Positions 1-5,022 of a stretch of 5,032 bases of DNA are shown piece after piece. Both the position numbers and the translations under genes were made by a program. The DNA is from Candidatus Margulisiibacteriota bacterium (GTDB lineage Bacteria; Margulisbacteria; Termititenacia; Termititenacales; Termititenacaceae). The notes beneath the pieces were generated by a model. It was given only the letters and a program-made list of their open reading frames with translations, did no database searches and was not told the origin of the DNA. The stretch covers positions 1-5,032 of the forward strand of contig JAITIE010000088.1 in NCBI GenBank assembly GCA_031279615.1, given 5' to 3'. Positions within the stretch are counted from its first letter, which is position 1; each line of letters begins with the position of its first letter.

Positions 1-492
1 TGCGCGCCGTGCAGTTCGGCGGTTTTGGAAAAACTGGCGCCGGAATATGAATTGACTGTTTTATTTTTCAATCCCAATATTCAGCCGGCGGAGGAATATC
101 AAAAACGTCTGGCGCAATTTGCCAAATTGCAAAATAATTTTGCGTTTAAATTGCTGGCGCTGCCTTACGAGCCGCAGGAATGGCTGGACTTGACCAAAGA
201 TTGGGCGGCTGAACCGGAGGGCGGCGCGCGCTGCCAGATTTGTTTTAATTACCGCTTGTCCTACACCGCGGCGCAGGCCGATGGCTATGCCGGTTTTGCG
301 ACGACTTTGTCTATTTCGCCGCATAAAAATTTTGCGCAGATAACTTCAGCCGGTCAGGAGGCCGCGCGGCGGCGCGGCGGAAAATTTCTGAATTTTGATT
401 TTCGCGGCTTGTATCCGCGTAGTTGCCAATTGTCCCGGGAGCTTGGCCTTTACCGCCAAAAATATTGCGGATGCATGTATGCGGCGAGCTAA
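1..492 (+). CDS. queH: Epoxyqueuosine reductase QueH, 5' end cut off by the window
   Basis: QueH performs the last step of queuosine synthesis, reducing epoxyqueuosine in the wobble position of GUN-anticodon tRNAs; it is a cytoplasmic iron-sulfur enzyme unrelated to QueG. The frame is open from base 1 and reads CAPCSSAVLEKL, which matches the N-terminal Cys motif of the family (usually HxCCAPCS), so only roughly 10-20 residues are missing; the internal TTG at 25 is not the start. Counting from base 1 as residue 1, a CxxC pair lies at residues 78-81 (RCQICFNYRL), SPHKN at 106-110, and the diagnostic end GLYRQKYCGC at about 149-158. These cysteines are the expected cluster and metal ligands. 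The visible part is 163 aa, consistent with a family of about 180-220 aa. The stop codon lies inside the start of nnrD, so the two are probably one operon. Identification is by recognised motifs and is firm. Confidence 0.93.
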   Translation, partial: CAPCSSAVLEKLAPEYELTVLFFNPNIQPAEEYQKRLAQFAKLQNNFAFKLLALPYEPQEWLDLTKDWAAEPEGGARCQICFNYRLSYTAAQADGYAGFATTLSISPHKNFAQITSAGQEAARRRGGKFLNFDFRGLYPRSCQLSRELGLYRQKYCGCMYAAS

Positions 493-1393
493 GCAGGTCA
501 AGCAAATAATTTTGGGACAGGCGGACATCGCCGCCTTGCTGCCGCCGCGTTCCAGCCGGACACATAAATATACAGCCGGGCAGGCGCTGGTGATTGCCGG
601 ATCGCGCGGTATGACCGGCGCGGCTTTGCTGGCGGCCAGAGCGGCCTTGCGCGGTGGCGCCGGTTTGGTGACTCTGGCTGTGCCCCGGGAGCTGGCCGAT
701 CTGGTCGACGCGCAGACTCCGGAAATAATGACCCTGCCTTTGCCCAGCTCACGCGGCGCGCTGACGGCCTCCGCTTTAAAGATTTTGCGGCCGTTGCTGG
801 GCAATTATGACTGTATTTTGGCCGGACCGGGGTTGTCTCTGCGCCGCCAGACCAAAGCGTTTAGCAGAGATTTGTTTCAGTACATCAAAAATTACCGGCC
901 GGGACTGCGCGTGGTGCTGGACGCCGACGCTTTAAAAATTTTGGCGGGCTTGCCGCGCGGTCGCGCCAGAATGCGTTTGATAGTCACGCCGCATGTCGGC
1001 GAGCTGGGCAGAATGTTGCGCTGGTCTTCCACCGCGGTGCGCAGACAGCCCCGGGCCGCGGCCAGACAGGCGGCGCTGAAATATAACGCGGTGGTCGTGC
1101 TGAAAGATGCAGACCGGACTTATATTGTGCGGGAAGAGAGCCGCTATTTTTTAAATATTAACGGCAATCCAGGCATGGCCACGGCTGGCAGCGGCGATGT
1201 GCTGGCCGGCCTGGTCGCCGGACTGTGGGTGTCCACGCGCGGCATGACAGCTCTGCGCGCGGCGGTTTGCGCGCCCTATGTGCACGGTCTGGCCGGCAAT
1301 CTGGCGGCGCAGGCTTATTCGGTGGATGGCCTGATCGCCGGTGATATTCTGGCGCAGATCCCCGCGGCTTTGCGCCTGCTCAAGGGGGAATAA
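479..1393 (+). CDS. nnrD: ADP/ATP-dependent NAD(P)H-hydrate dehydratase, stand-alone (YjeF C-terminal domain family)
   Basis: This enzyme dehydrates damaged S-NAD(P)HX back to NAD(P)H using a nucleotide (ADP in most bacterial members). It is a cytoplasmic protein of the ribokinase-like fold. The 304-aa product shows the family motifs in order: GSRGMTGAALLAARAALRGG at about 41-60, LAGPGLS at 114-120, VVLDADAL at 145-152, VTPHVGEL at 169-176, then NGNPGMATAGSGDVLAG at 228-244 with the presumed catalytic Asp at 240, YVHGLAGN at 267-274 and GLIAGDIL at 284-291. The N-terminal epimerase domain (NnrE) found in many bacterial fusions is absent, so this is a single-domain form like B. subtilis YxkO. 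The frame is open back to an ATG at 395, but that stretch lies inside queH; the ATG at 479 is preferred because only a short leader then precedes the domain. No clear ribosome binding site precedes it, so translational coupling to queH across the 14-nt overlap is likely. Confidence 0.92.
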   Translation: MRRAKQVKQIILGQADIAALLPPRSSRTHKYTAGQALVIAGSRGMTGAALLAARAALRGGAGLVTLAVPRELADLVDAQTPEIMTLPLPSSRGALTASALKILRPLLGNYDCILAGPGLSLRRQTKAFSRDLFQYIKNYRPGLRVVLDADALKILAGLPRGRARMRLIVTPHVGELGRMLRWSSTAVRRQPRAAARQAALKYNAVVVLKDADRTYIVREESRYFLNINGNPGMATAGSGDVLAGLVAGLWVSTRGMTALRAAVCAPYVHGLAGNLAAQAYSVDGLIAGDILAQIPAALRLLKGE

Positions 1394-1403
1394 TTGGCCG
1401 GCC

Positions 1404-1431
1404 TTGACTTATACGTATAGTATTATATACT
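1404..1431 (+). promoter_or_regulatory. Sigma-70-like promoter of the toxin-antitoxin operon
   Basis: TTGACT at 1404-1409 matches the -35 consensus at 5 of 6 positions, and TATACT at 1426-1431 matches the -10 consensus at 5 of 6, with a 16-nt spacer. Transcription would begin near 1437-1440, just before the AGGAGG ribosome binding site at 1440-1445, giving an almost leaderless mRNA. The palindrome at 1412-1438 covers the spacer, the -10 box and the predicted start, so a bound repressor would block RNA polymerase. Confidence 0.72.
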
Positions 1432-1438
1432 ATACGTA
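1412..1438. promoter_or_regulatory. 27-bp palindromic operator of the toxin-antitoxin operon
   Basis: TACGTATAGTAT at 1412-1423 is repeated as its exact reverse complement ATACTATACGTA at 1427-1438, separated by 3 nt (TAT). Twelve perfect base pairs in each arm is far beyond chance for an intergenic gap of this size. It lies directly before a ribbon-helix-helix antitoxin gene and on top of its promoter. In characterised type II systems the antitoxin, alone or in complex with the toxin, binds such palindromes to autorepress the operon. Each outer arm also contains the small palindrome TACGTA, which could be an individual dimer half-site. An RNA hairpin role is less likely because most of the palindrome lies upstream of the predicted transcription start. 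Confidence 0.8.
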
Positions 1439-1449
1439 CAGGAGGCCTT

Positions 1450-1701
1450 ATGAACCGTAAATTAACTTTGAGTTTGGATGCGGCGGTAATCGATTTTGCG
1501 CATGAATACGCGCGGCAGAATCAACAGTCGGTATCCAAAGTGGTGGAAAATTATTTTGTGGAGCAAAGCCAGAAAACTCGGGAACAACAGGCCATCTTTC
1601 CCAAACTGCATAAACTACGCGGGATATTAAAAGGCGCAAATATACCTGACAGTAAAAAAGAGCGCCGTAAAATGTATCATGAGTCAAAGTATAGTTATTG
1701 A
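1450..1701 (+). CDS. Ribbon-helix-helix antitoxin, DUF6364-like
   Basis: Probable antitoxin that neutralises the PIN toxin encoded next and represses its own operon. The 83-aa product begins MNRKLTLSLDAAVIDFAHEY: a short beta strand (KLTLSLD, about 4-10) followed by two helices (about 11-22 and 26-38, including SVSKVVENYF), the usual ribbon-helix-helix DNA-binding layout. The rest (about 39-83) contains a KLHKLRGILKG element at about 52-62 and a basic tail, KKERRKMYHESKY; this region is expected to wrap the toxin. The pattern resembles DUF6364 antitoxins, which are commonly paired with PIN toxins. The start is well supported: AGGAGG at 1440-1445 ends 4 nt before the ATG. The stop overlaps the toxin start by 23 nt. 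Partner specificity is inferred from gene order and motif resemblance. Confidence 0.85.
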   Translation: MNRKLTLSLDAAVIDFAHEYARQNQQSVSKVVENYFVEQSQKTREQQAIFPKLHKLRGILKGANIPDSKKERRKMYHESKYSY

Positions 1702-2098
1702 TTTAAATGTTTTGCTGGATTTTCTGCTGGAGCGGAGCGGTTGTGCGCAGGCCGAAATGGTGCTGAATTATTGTTGTCTTAAAAAAATCAAAGGTTTTGT
1801 CTGCGCTCACGAAATTACTACGTTGGCTTATTTTTTGCAGAGAGAGCTAAAAAGCAGAATAAAAATCAGAGAAATTATTGCTAATCTTTTAGAAATGCTT
1901 GAAGTTATTGAAGTTAATACAGAAATTTTACGTAAAGCTTTGGTCTCGCCAATACCGGATTATGAAGATGCGGTAATTGAAGCCTCGGCCAAAACCAGGA
2001 AAGTTGATTATATTGTCACGCGCGATCTGAATGATTTTAAACACAGCGCGGTCAAAGCCTTGACTCCGGAAAAAATGCTGGCGGTTTTGCGGGATTGA
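1679..2098 (+). CDS. PIN-domain ribonuclease toxin (VapC-like)
   Basis: Probable Mg2+-dependent endoribonuclease toxin of a type II toxin-antitoxin pair; VapC-type relatives cleave tRNA, rRNA or mRNA and stop translation, but the target here cannot be read from sequence. The 139-aa length is typical of single-domain PIN toxins. The acidic active-site residues are visible: Asp8 in VIDLNVLLD, Glu45 in HEITTLAY, Asp97 in DYEDAVIEA (with Asp94 and Glu96 nearby) and the TRDLNDF motif at 114-120 with Asp116 and Asp119. No catalytic position looks lost, so it should be active. The ATG at 1679 leaves 7 residues before the first catalytic Asp, as usual. It has no strong ribosome binding site and overlaps the antitoxin gene by 23 nt, suggesting coupled translation that keeps toxin below antitoxin. 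The gene is much more AT-rich than its neighbours (14 of 60 bases are G or C at 1861-1920), consistent with acquisition by transfer. Confidence 0.88.
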   Translation: MSQSIVIDLNVLLDFLLERSGCAQAEMVLNYCCLKKIKGFVCAHEITTLAYFLQRELKSRIKIREIIANLLEMLEVIEVNTEILRKALVSPIPDYEDAVIEASAKTRKVDYIVTRDLNDFKHSAVKALTPEKMLAVLRD

Positions 2099-2121
2099 GG
2101 ACGCTGGTGATATGTTATAAT
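2095..2121 (+). promoter_or_regulatory. Extended -10 promoter upstream of purB
   Basis: A perfect TATAAT lies at 2116-2121 and is preceded by TGT at 2113-2115, giving the extended -10 form TGnTATAAT. TTGAGG at 2095-2100 could serve as a weak -35 with a short 15-nt spacer; it overlaps the toxin stop codon. Transcription would begin near 2128, leaving a leader of about 60 nt before purB. No riboswitch-like structure is apparent in that short AT-rich leader. Confidence 0.6.
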
Positions 2122-2172
2122 TTTAATTAATATGAGATAAAAAACGAAAAGGATAGGCGAGATTTTAATTAA
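2121..2172. repeat. Two copies of TTTTAATTAA in the purB leader
   Basis: TTTTAATTAA occurs at 2121-2130 and again at 2163-2172, 42 nt apart start to start, which is about four DNA helical turns. Each contains the palindrome TTAATTAA. The first abuts the -10 box and the second abuts the GGGGG of the purB ribosome binding site. They could be paired binding sites for a regulator, but in an AT-rich gap chance is also plausible. Confidence 0.35.
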
Positions 2173-2189
2173 GGGGGTATTTGCAGACA

Positions 2190-3482
2190 ATGCTGAAGCG
2201 TTATTCTTTGCCCGCGATGCAGGCCGTTTGGGAGCCGGAAAATAAATTCCGCAAATGGCTGGACATTGAGCTGGCGGCCTGCGCGGCCAATCAAAAACTG
2301 GGTTTGATCCCGAAAAAAGACTGGCAGACCATCAAGGCCAGAGCGCGTTTTGATGTCCAGCGCATCAACGAGATTGAAGCAGAGACCAATCACGACGTCA
2401 TTGCTTTTCTAACCAACGTCGCGGAAAATGTCGGCCCGGCTTCGCGCTTCATTCATCTGGGTTTGACTTCTTCGGACATCGGCGACACGGCGGCCTGTCT
2501 GTTGCTCAAGCAGTCGGCGGAGATTTTAGAAAAAGATCTGGACGATTTACTGGCGGTCTTAAAAAAACAGGCCTTAAAATACCAGGACACGATCATGATC
2601 GGCCGCACGCACGGCATTCACGCCGAGCCGACAACTTTTGGCCTGAAATTACTGCTCTGGCATGAGGAAATGCGGCGCAATAAACGGCGGCTGGCGCAGG
2701 CCAAGCAGAATATTTCCGTTGGCAAATTGTCCGGTGCGGTCGGCACTTACGCCAATATCGATCCGTTTGTGGAGAAATACGTTTGTCAAAAGCTTGGCCT
2801 GACGCCGTGCGCTGTGGCTACGCAGATCGTACAGCGCGACCGCCATGCGGAATTTATGACCACGCTGGCGGTGATCGGCGCGAGCTTAGAAAAAATCGCC
2901 GTGGAAATCCGCCTGTTGCAAAAAACCGACACCTCCGAAGCCGCCGAGCCTTTCGGCAAAGGGCAAAAAGGTTCATCCGCCATGCCGCACAAACGCAATC
3001 CGATTATCTGCGAGCGGCTTACCGGTCTGGCGCGGGTTTTGCGCGGTTATGCCCTGACGGCTCTGGAAAATGTGGCCTTGTGGCACGAGCGCGATATTTC
3101 CCACTCCGGCGCGGAACGGATTATTTTCGGCGACGGCTGCATCTTGCTGGACTATATGTTCTCGCTGGCGCGCAAAGTTTTGGCCGGCCTGGAGATTTAT
3201 CCACAGCGCATGGCCAGGAATATGGACGCCTGCGGCGGAATAATTTTTTCCCAGCGTGTTTTGCTGGCTTTGGTCGGCAAAGGTCTGACGCGCGAGGAGG
3301 CCTATAAACTGGTGCAACGCAACGCTTTGCGGGCGCGGGATGAGGACGGCTCTTTTCGGGAAAATATCACGAGCGATCCAGAAGTTTTTAAATTTATTTC
3401 TAAAAAAGAATTGCTGGATTTATTTGATTATCAATATACGATCCGCAATGTGCGGAAAATCTTTAAGCGGGTGTGGAAATAA
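2190..3482 (+). CDS. purB: Adenylosuccinate lyase
   Basis: PurB splits SAICAR to AICAR in de novo purine synthesis and adenylosuccinate to AMP, releasing fumarate in both cases; it is a cytoplasmic homotetramer of the fumarase/aspartase superfamily. The 430-aa product starts MLKRYSLPAMQAVW, close to the usual bacterial PurB start, and residue positions match the B. subtilis enzyme closely: His68 (TNHD), His89 (FIHLG), the TSSDIGDTA motif at 93-101, the catalytic His141 in GRTHGIHAEPTTFG, the flexible-loop signature GSSAMPHKRNP at 261-271 with its catalytic Ser, and Glu275. All expected active-site residues are present, so the enzyme should work. The start at ATG 2190 is chosen over TTG 2181 on this N-terminal match. 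The AAGGGGG at 2171-2177 is 12 nt from the ATG, a rather long gap (3 nt from the TTG). The next gene starts 3 nt after the stop. Confidence 0.96.
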   Translation: MLKRYSLPAMQAVWEPENKFRKWLDIELAACAANQKLGLIPKKDWQTIKARARFDVQRINEIEAETNHDVIAFLTNVAENVGPASRFIHLGLTSSDIGDTAACLLLKQSAEILEKDLDDLLAVLKKQALKYQDTIMIGRTHGIHAEPTTFGLKLLLWHEEMRRNKRRLAQAKQNISVGKLSGAVGTYANIDPFVEKYVCQKLGLTPCAVATQIVQRDRHAEFMTTLAVIGASLEKIAVEIRLLQKTDTSEAAEPFGKGQKGSSAMPHKRNPIICERLTGLARVLRGYALTALENVALWHERDISHSGAERIIFGDGCILLDYMFSLARKVLAGLEIYPQRMARNMDACGGIIFSQRVLLALVGKGLTREEAYKLVQRNALRARDEDGSFRENITSDPEVFKFISKKELLDLFDYQYTIRNVRKIFKRVWK

Positions 3483-3485
3483 GTT

Positions 3486-4313
3486 ATGTTTAGGTTTATT
3501 AAAAAATTTTTGGCGCGTGTGCAGCGCGTGACACAGTTGCGAGCCGTGCTGAACAAAGTGCCCGGCGATGCGCCGCCCAGGCCTTTTTATGAAATGGACT
3601 CCGGCGAGTTTTACGATTTTCTGCTGAGCGGCGGCTCGCAGGAGCAGTATTATGATTTCTTGCTGAATTTTTTGCTGACGGGGTATCTGGACGGCACGCT
3701 CGATGAGCGGAAATTCAGGTATTTTGTCGGGCTGGACAATCCATTGCAAATCAACCGCTACGTGGACAAACTCTTGCGCGAGGCCAAAATGCAAGGTTCG
3801 ATTTACGCTGAGCTGTTGAAATACAGCAATGCCGATGACAAAAAAGAGGACTTGCTGACCATGCTGATGCCGGAGCACAAGCCGGCTGGTGAAAAACGGC
3901 GGCTCAACAGCGTCGCGGATTTGAAAGATTTGCTGAAAGATAACGCCGAGGAATTGCAGGCGCAAAAACGCGCGCTGGCTCTGGCGCGGATGCAGGAGGC
4001 CGAGCAAAAACGGCAGGAAGCGTTGCGCCAGGCGATCGTGCTCAATGCGCCGGAGACCGCCGAGCTGCTGGCCAAAGATACTTTTATGACCGAGCAGACG
4101 GAGATCACTCAGACAGCCGAACTTTTGAGCGTCGAGCTGGAAAAACAGCAAAAAGGCACGGTGCTGGGACAGTCCGCCGCGCCCGTTCAGGCGCATTCGG
4201 TGATCTCGGCGGACACTTCTAAAATGAGCCCGGGCGAGCTGGTGGCCTACAAGAAAAAAATCTTGAGCAAGATGCGCAGGGATATTAACGCCGGCAGTAA
4301 AACACGTATCTAA
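3486..4313 (+). CDS. Unrecognised 275-aa protein with basic N-terminus and coiled-coil region
   Basis: I do not recognise this family. The protein starts with a basic, amphipathic stretch (MFRFIKKFLARVQRVTQLRA), which could touch a membrane or nucleic acid but is not a signal peptide, since no long hydrophobic core or cleavage site is seen. Residues 38-70 are rich in Phe, Tyr and Leu and contain a doubled FYDFLL/YYDFLL element (42-47 and 55-60). About 140-220 is rich in Ala, Glu, Gln, Lys and Leu and probably forms a long helix or coiled coil. A Ser/Ala-rich linker (about 225-246) then leads to MSPGELVAYKKKI at 247-259 and a basic tail. There is no Cys and no Trp. It starts 3 nt after purB with GGA at 3475-3477 as a modest ribosome binding site, so co-transcription is likely. 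The shape suggests a structural or assembly protein rather than an enzyme (inference). The short motif MSPxExVAY recurs in the next gene. Confidence 0.8.
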   Translation: MFRFIKKFLARVQRVTQLRAVLNKVPGDAPPRPFYEMDSGEFYDFLLSGGSQEQYYDFLLNFLLTGYLDGTLDERKFRYFVGLDNPLQINRYVDKLLREAKMQGSIYAELLKYSNADDKKEDLLTMLMPEHKPAGEKRRLNSVADLKDLLKDNAEELQAQKRALALARMQEAEQKRQEALRQAIVLNAPETAELLAKDTFMTEQTEITQTAELLSVELEKQQKGTVLGQSAAPVQAHSVISADTSKMSPGELVAYKKKILSKMRRDINAGSKTRI

Positions 4314-4318
4314 GGAGG
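4312..4318 (+). promoter_or_regulatory. Strong ribosome binding site overlapping the preceding stop codon
   Basis: AAGGAGG at 4312-4318 is a near-perfect Shine-Dalgarno sequence whose first two bases are part of the TAA stop of the 275-aa gene. It ends 4 nt before the ATG at 4323. This fixes the start of the downstream gene and suggests it is translated at least as strongly as its neighbour, with ribosomes possibly re-initiating. Confidence 0.8.
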
Positions 4319-4322
4319 AAAA

Positions 4323-4781
4323 ATGAGCGAACGAAAAAAACGCAAGAACAGCGCGCCGGCTTACGGCGGAAGCGGCGGCACGGCGCCAGTTTCCGCGGCG
4401 GGCGGCATGTCGCCGGCGGAGCGCGTGGCTTATATTCAGGAAATCCAGCAGGCCTCGCCGGTCAAACAGCTCGCCGGGAATATGAAAGAGTTTGACCTGA
4501 AAGGTTTTGGTCTGATCGCTAGTATTTTCAGCCAGGGCTCGGCGATACTCAAAGGCATGAACGACGCTTACACGCAGATTCGCCAGTCGCGTCAGGGCGT
4601 GGCGATCAATCAGCATATCGAGGGATTGACCGACAATGTCCGCGGCCTGGAGCATTTGCGCCACGAGTTTACGCCGCAGTCCAATACTGACCTGCCGGAT
4701 TTTCAAAGCCTGGAAAAACAAAGCAAAGGCGTTTACGTGGATTCCAGCTGGCTGCCTAAACGCCAGGGGAAAATTGAGTAA
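4323..4781 (+). CDS. Unrecognised 152-aa protein sharing a short motif with the preceding protein
   Basis: I do not recognise this family. The N-terminus (1-28) is basic and then Gly/Ala/Ser-rich (MSERKKRKNS, later GGSGGTAPVSAAGG), probably disordered. MSPAERVAYIQEI at 29-41 matches MSPGELVAYKKKI near the end of the upstream protein at 8 of 13 positions. Residues 55-82 contain an amphipathic, moderately hydrophobic run (GFGLIASIFSQGSAILKG) too polar to be a sure membrane span, followed by a probable helix (83-115, with QIRQSR, INQHIEGL and NVRGLEHLR). The tail ends DSSWLPKRQG. There is no Cys and one Trp, no signal peptide and no catalytic motif I can name. The strong ribosome binding site, good codon structure and tight spacing to the 275-aa gene make it a real gene. 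It appears to be the last gene of the purB transcript. A small adaptor or structural partner of the upstream protein is a guess. Confidence 0.8.
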   Translation: MSERKKRKNSAPAYGGSGGTAPVSAAGGMSPAERVAYIQEIQQASPVKQLAGNMKEFDLKGFGLIASIFSQGSAILKGMNDAYTQIRQSRQGVAINQHIEGLTDNVRGLEHLRHEFTPQSNTDLPDFQSLEKQSKGVYVDSSWLPKRQGKIE

Positions 4782-4794
4782 ACGCCGGGGTAAT

Positions 4795-4829
4795 GCGCTG
4801 GGTTAGGTATTTAGCGTCAAAACTCTTTT
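4795..4829 (+). terminator. Weak terminator-like hairpin after the purB operon
   Basis: GCGCTGGGT (4795-4803) can pair with ATTTAGCGT (4809-4817) around a 5-nt loop, but four of the nine pairs are G-U. A short T-rich run, TCTTTT at 4824-4829, follows after a 6-nt gap rather than directly. It sits where the operon should end, but the structure is not a convincing intrinsic terminator. Farther on, TATTAT (4844-4849) and TATAGT (4849-4854) resemble -10 boxes for the tRNA gene, without a good -35. Confidence 0.25.
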
Positions 4830-4863
4830 AAAAAGGCTTTCTTTATTATATAGTTGGGTTTCC

Positions 4864-4948
4864 GCGCGGATGGCGGAATTGGTATACGCGCAAGACTAAG
4901 GATCTTGTGGGGCAACCCTTGGAGGTTCGAGTCCTCTTCCGCGCACCA
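4864..4948 (+). tRNA. tRNA-Leu (anticodon AAG), CCA encoded
   Basis: The 85-nt gene folds as a class II tRNA. The acceptor stem GCGCGGA (4864-4870) pairs fully with TCCGCGC (4938-4944), followed by discriminator A and an encoded CCA (4945-4948). The D arm has GCGG, AATTGG and CGC, as in leucine tRNAs. The anticodon stem CAAGA (4891-4895) pairs with TCTTG (4903-4907) around the 7-nt loop CTAAGGA, placing T33 at 4897 and the anticodon AAG at 4898-4900. A long variable arm with stem GGGG/CCCT supports a leucine, serine or tyrosine type. The T arm is GGAGG, TTCGAGT, CCTCT with one G-U pair. AAG reads CUU and, if A34 is converted to inosine, CUC as well. The A73 discriminator and the overall likeness to leucine tRNAs agree with the anticodon. 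Bacteria usually use GAG for these codons, so AAG is unusual. Confidence 0.93.
4928..4944 (+). repeat. tRNA-internal copy of a 17-nt direct repeat (possible att core)
   Basis: CGAGTCCTCTTCCGCGC, covering part of the T loop and the 3' strands of the T and acceptor stems of tRNA-Leu, is repeated exactly at 5016-5032. The 3' end of a tRNA gene is the classic target of tyrosine-recombinase integration, which duplicates this segment. Confidence 0.6.
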
Positions 4949-5003
4949 AGTTAATGGTGAAATGATTGTTATTTTAAATATGTGACTATAGCGAGAATTT
5001 GAT

Positions 5004-5022
5004 GGACCCGCGCAGCGAGTCC
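5004..5022. repeat. Short inverted repeat (hairpin) overlapping the distal tRNA-end copy
   Basis: GGAC (5004-5007) pairs with GTCC (5019-5022), and CGC (5009-5011) with GCG (5015-5017), around the loop GCA, with one C/A mismatch between the two stems. Its right arm lies inside the 17-nt tRNA-end copy. No T run follows within the window, so it is not shown to be a terminator. Confidence 0.4.

Noticed and set aside
395..478. Upstream extension of nnrD to the ATG at 395
   Set aside because: The extra 28 residues are read out of frame through the conserved Cys-rich end of queH and have no counterpart in the dehydratase family; the ATG at 479 fits better.
1394..1403. GGCCGGCC palindrome after nnrD as a terminator
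   Set aside because: There is no loop and no T run after it; it is a compact 8-nt palindrome not able to form an intrinsic terminator.
1689..1695. GTATAGT inside the toxin start region, identical to part of the operator arm
   Set aside because: A single 7-nt match without a palindrome or promoter, within coding sequence; probably chance.
2181..2189. TTG at 2181 as the purB start
   Set aside because: It would sit only 3 nt from the ribosome binding site and add three residues not seen in the family; the ATG at 2190 gives the usual start and exact agreement with B. subtilis residue numbering.
2783..3307. A 174-codon + strand frame inside purB
   Set aside because: Lies wholly within purB in another frame, is Arg-rich and motif-free, while the purB frame carries all its catalytic motifs.
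3420..4721. A 433-codon open frame on the minus strand spanning the end of purB and both unknown genes
   Set aside because: It runs antisense through the well-supported purB C-terminus, has the Arg/His/Phe/Gln-rich composition typical of an antisense shadow, and shows no domain. The + strand genes under it have ribosome binding sites, tight operon spacing and ordinary protein composition.
4860..4870. TCCGCGCGGA palindrome at the 5' end of the tRNA as a further tRNA-end copy
   Set aside because: Only 8 nt (TTCCGCGC) match the tRNA 3' end, which follows from the self-complementary GCGC of the acceptor stem; no longer homology is present.
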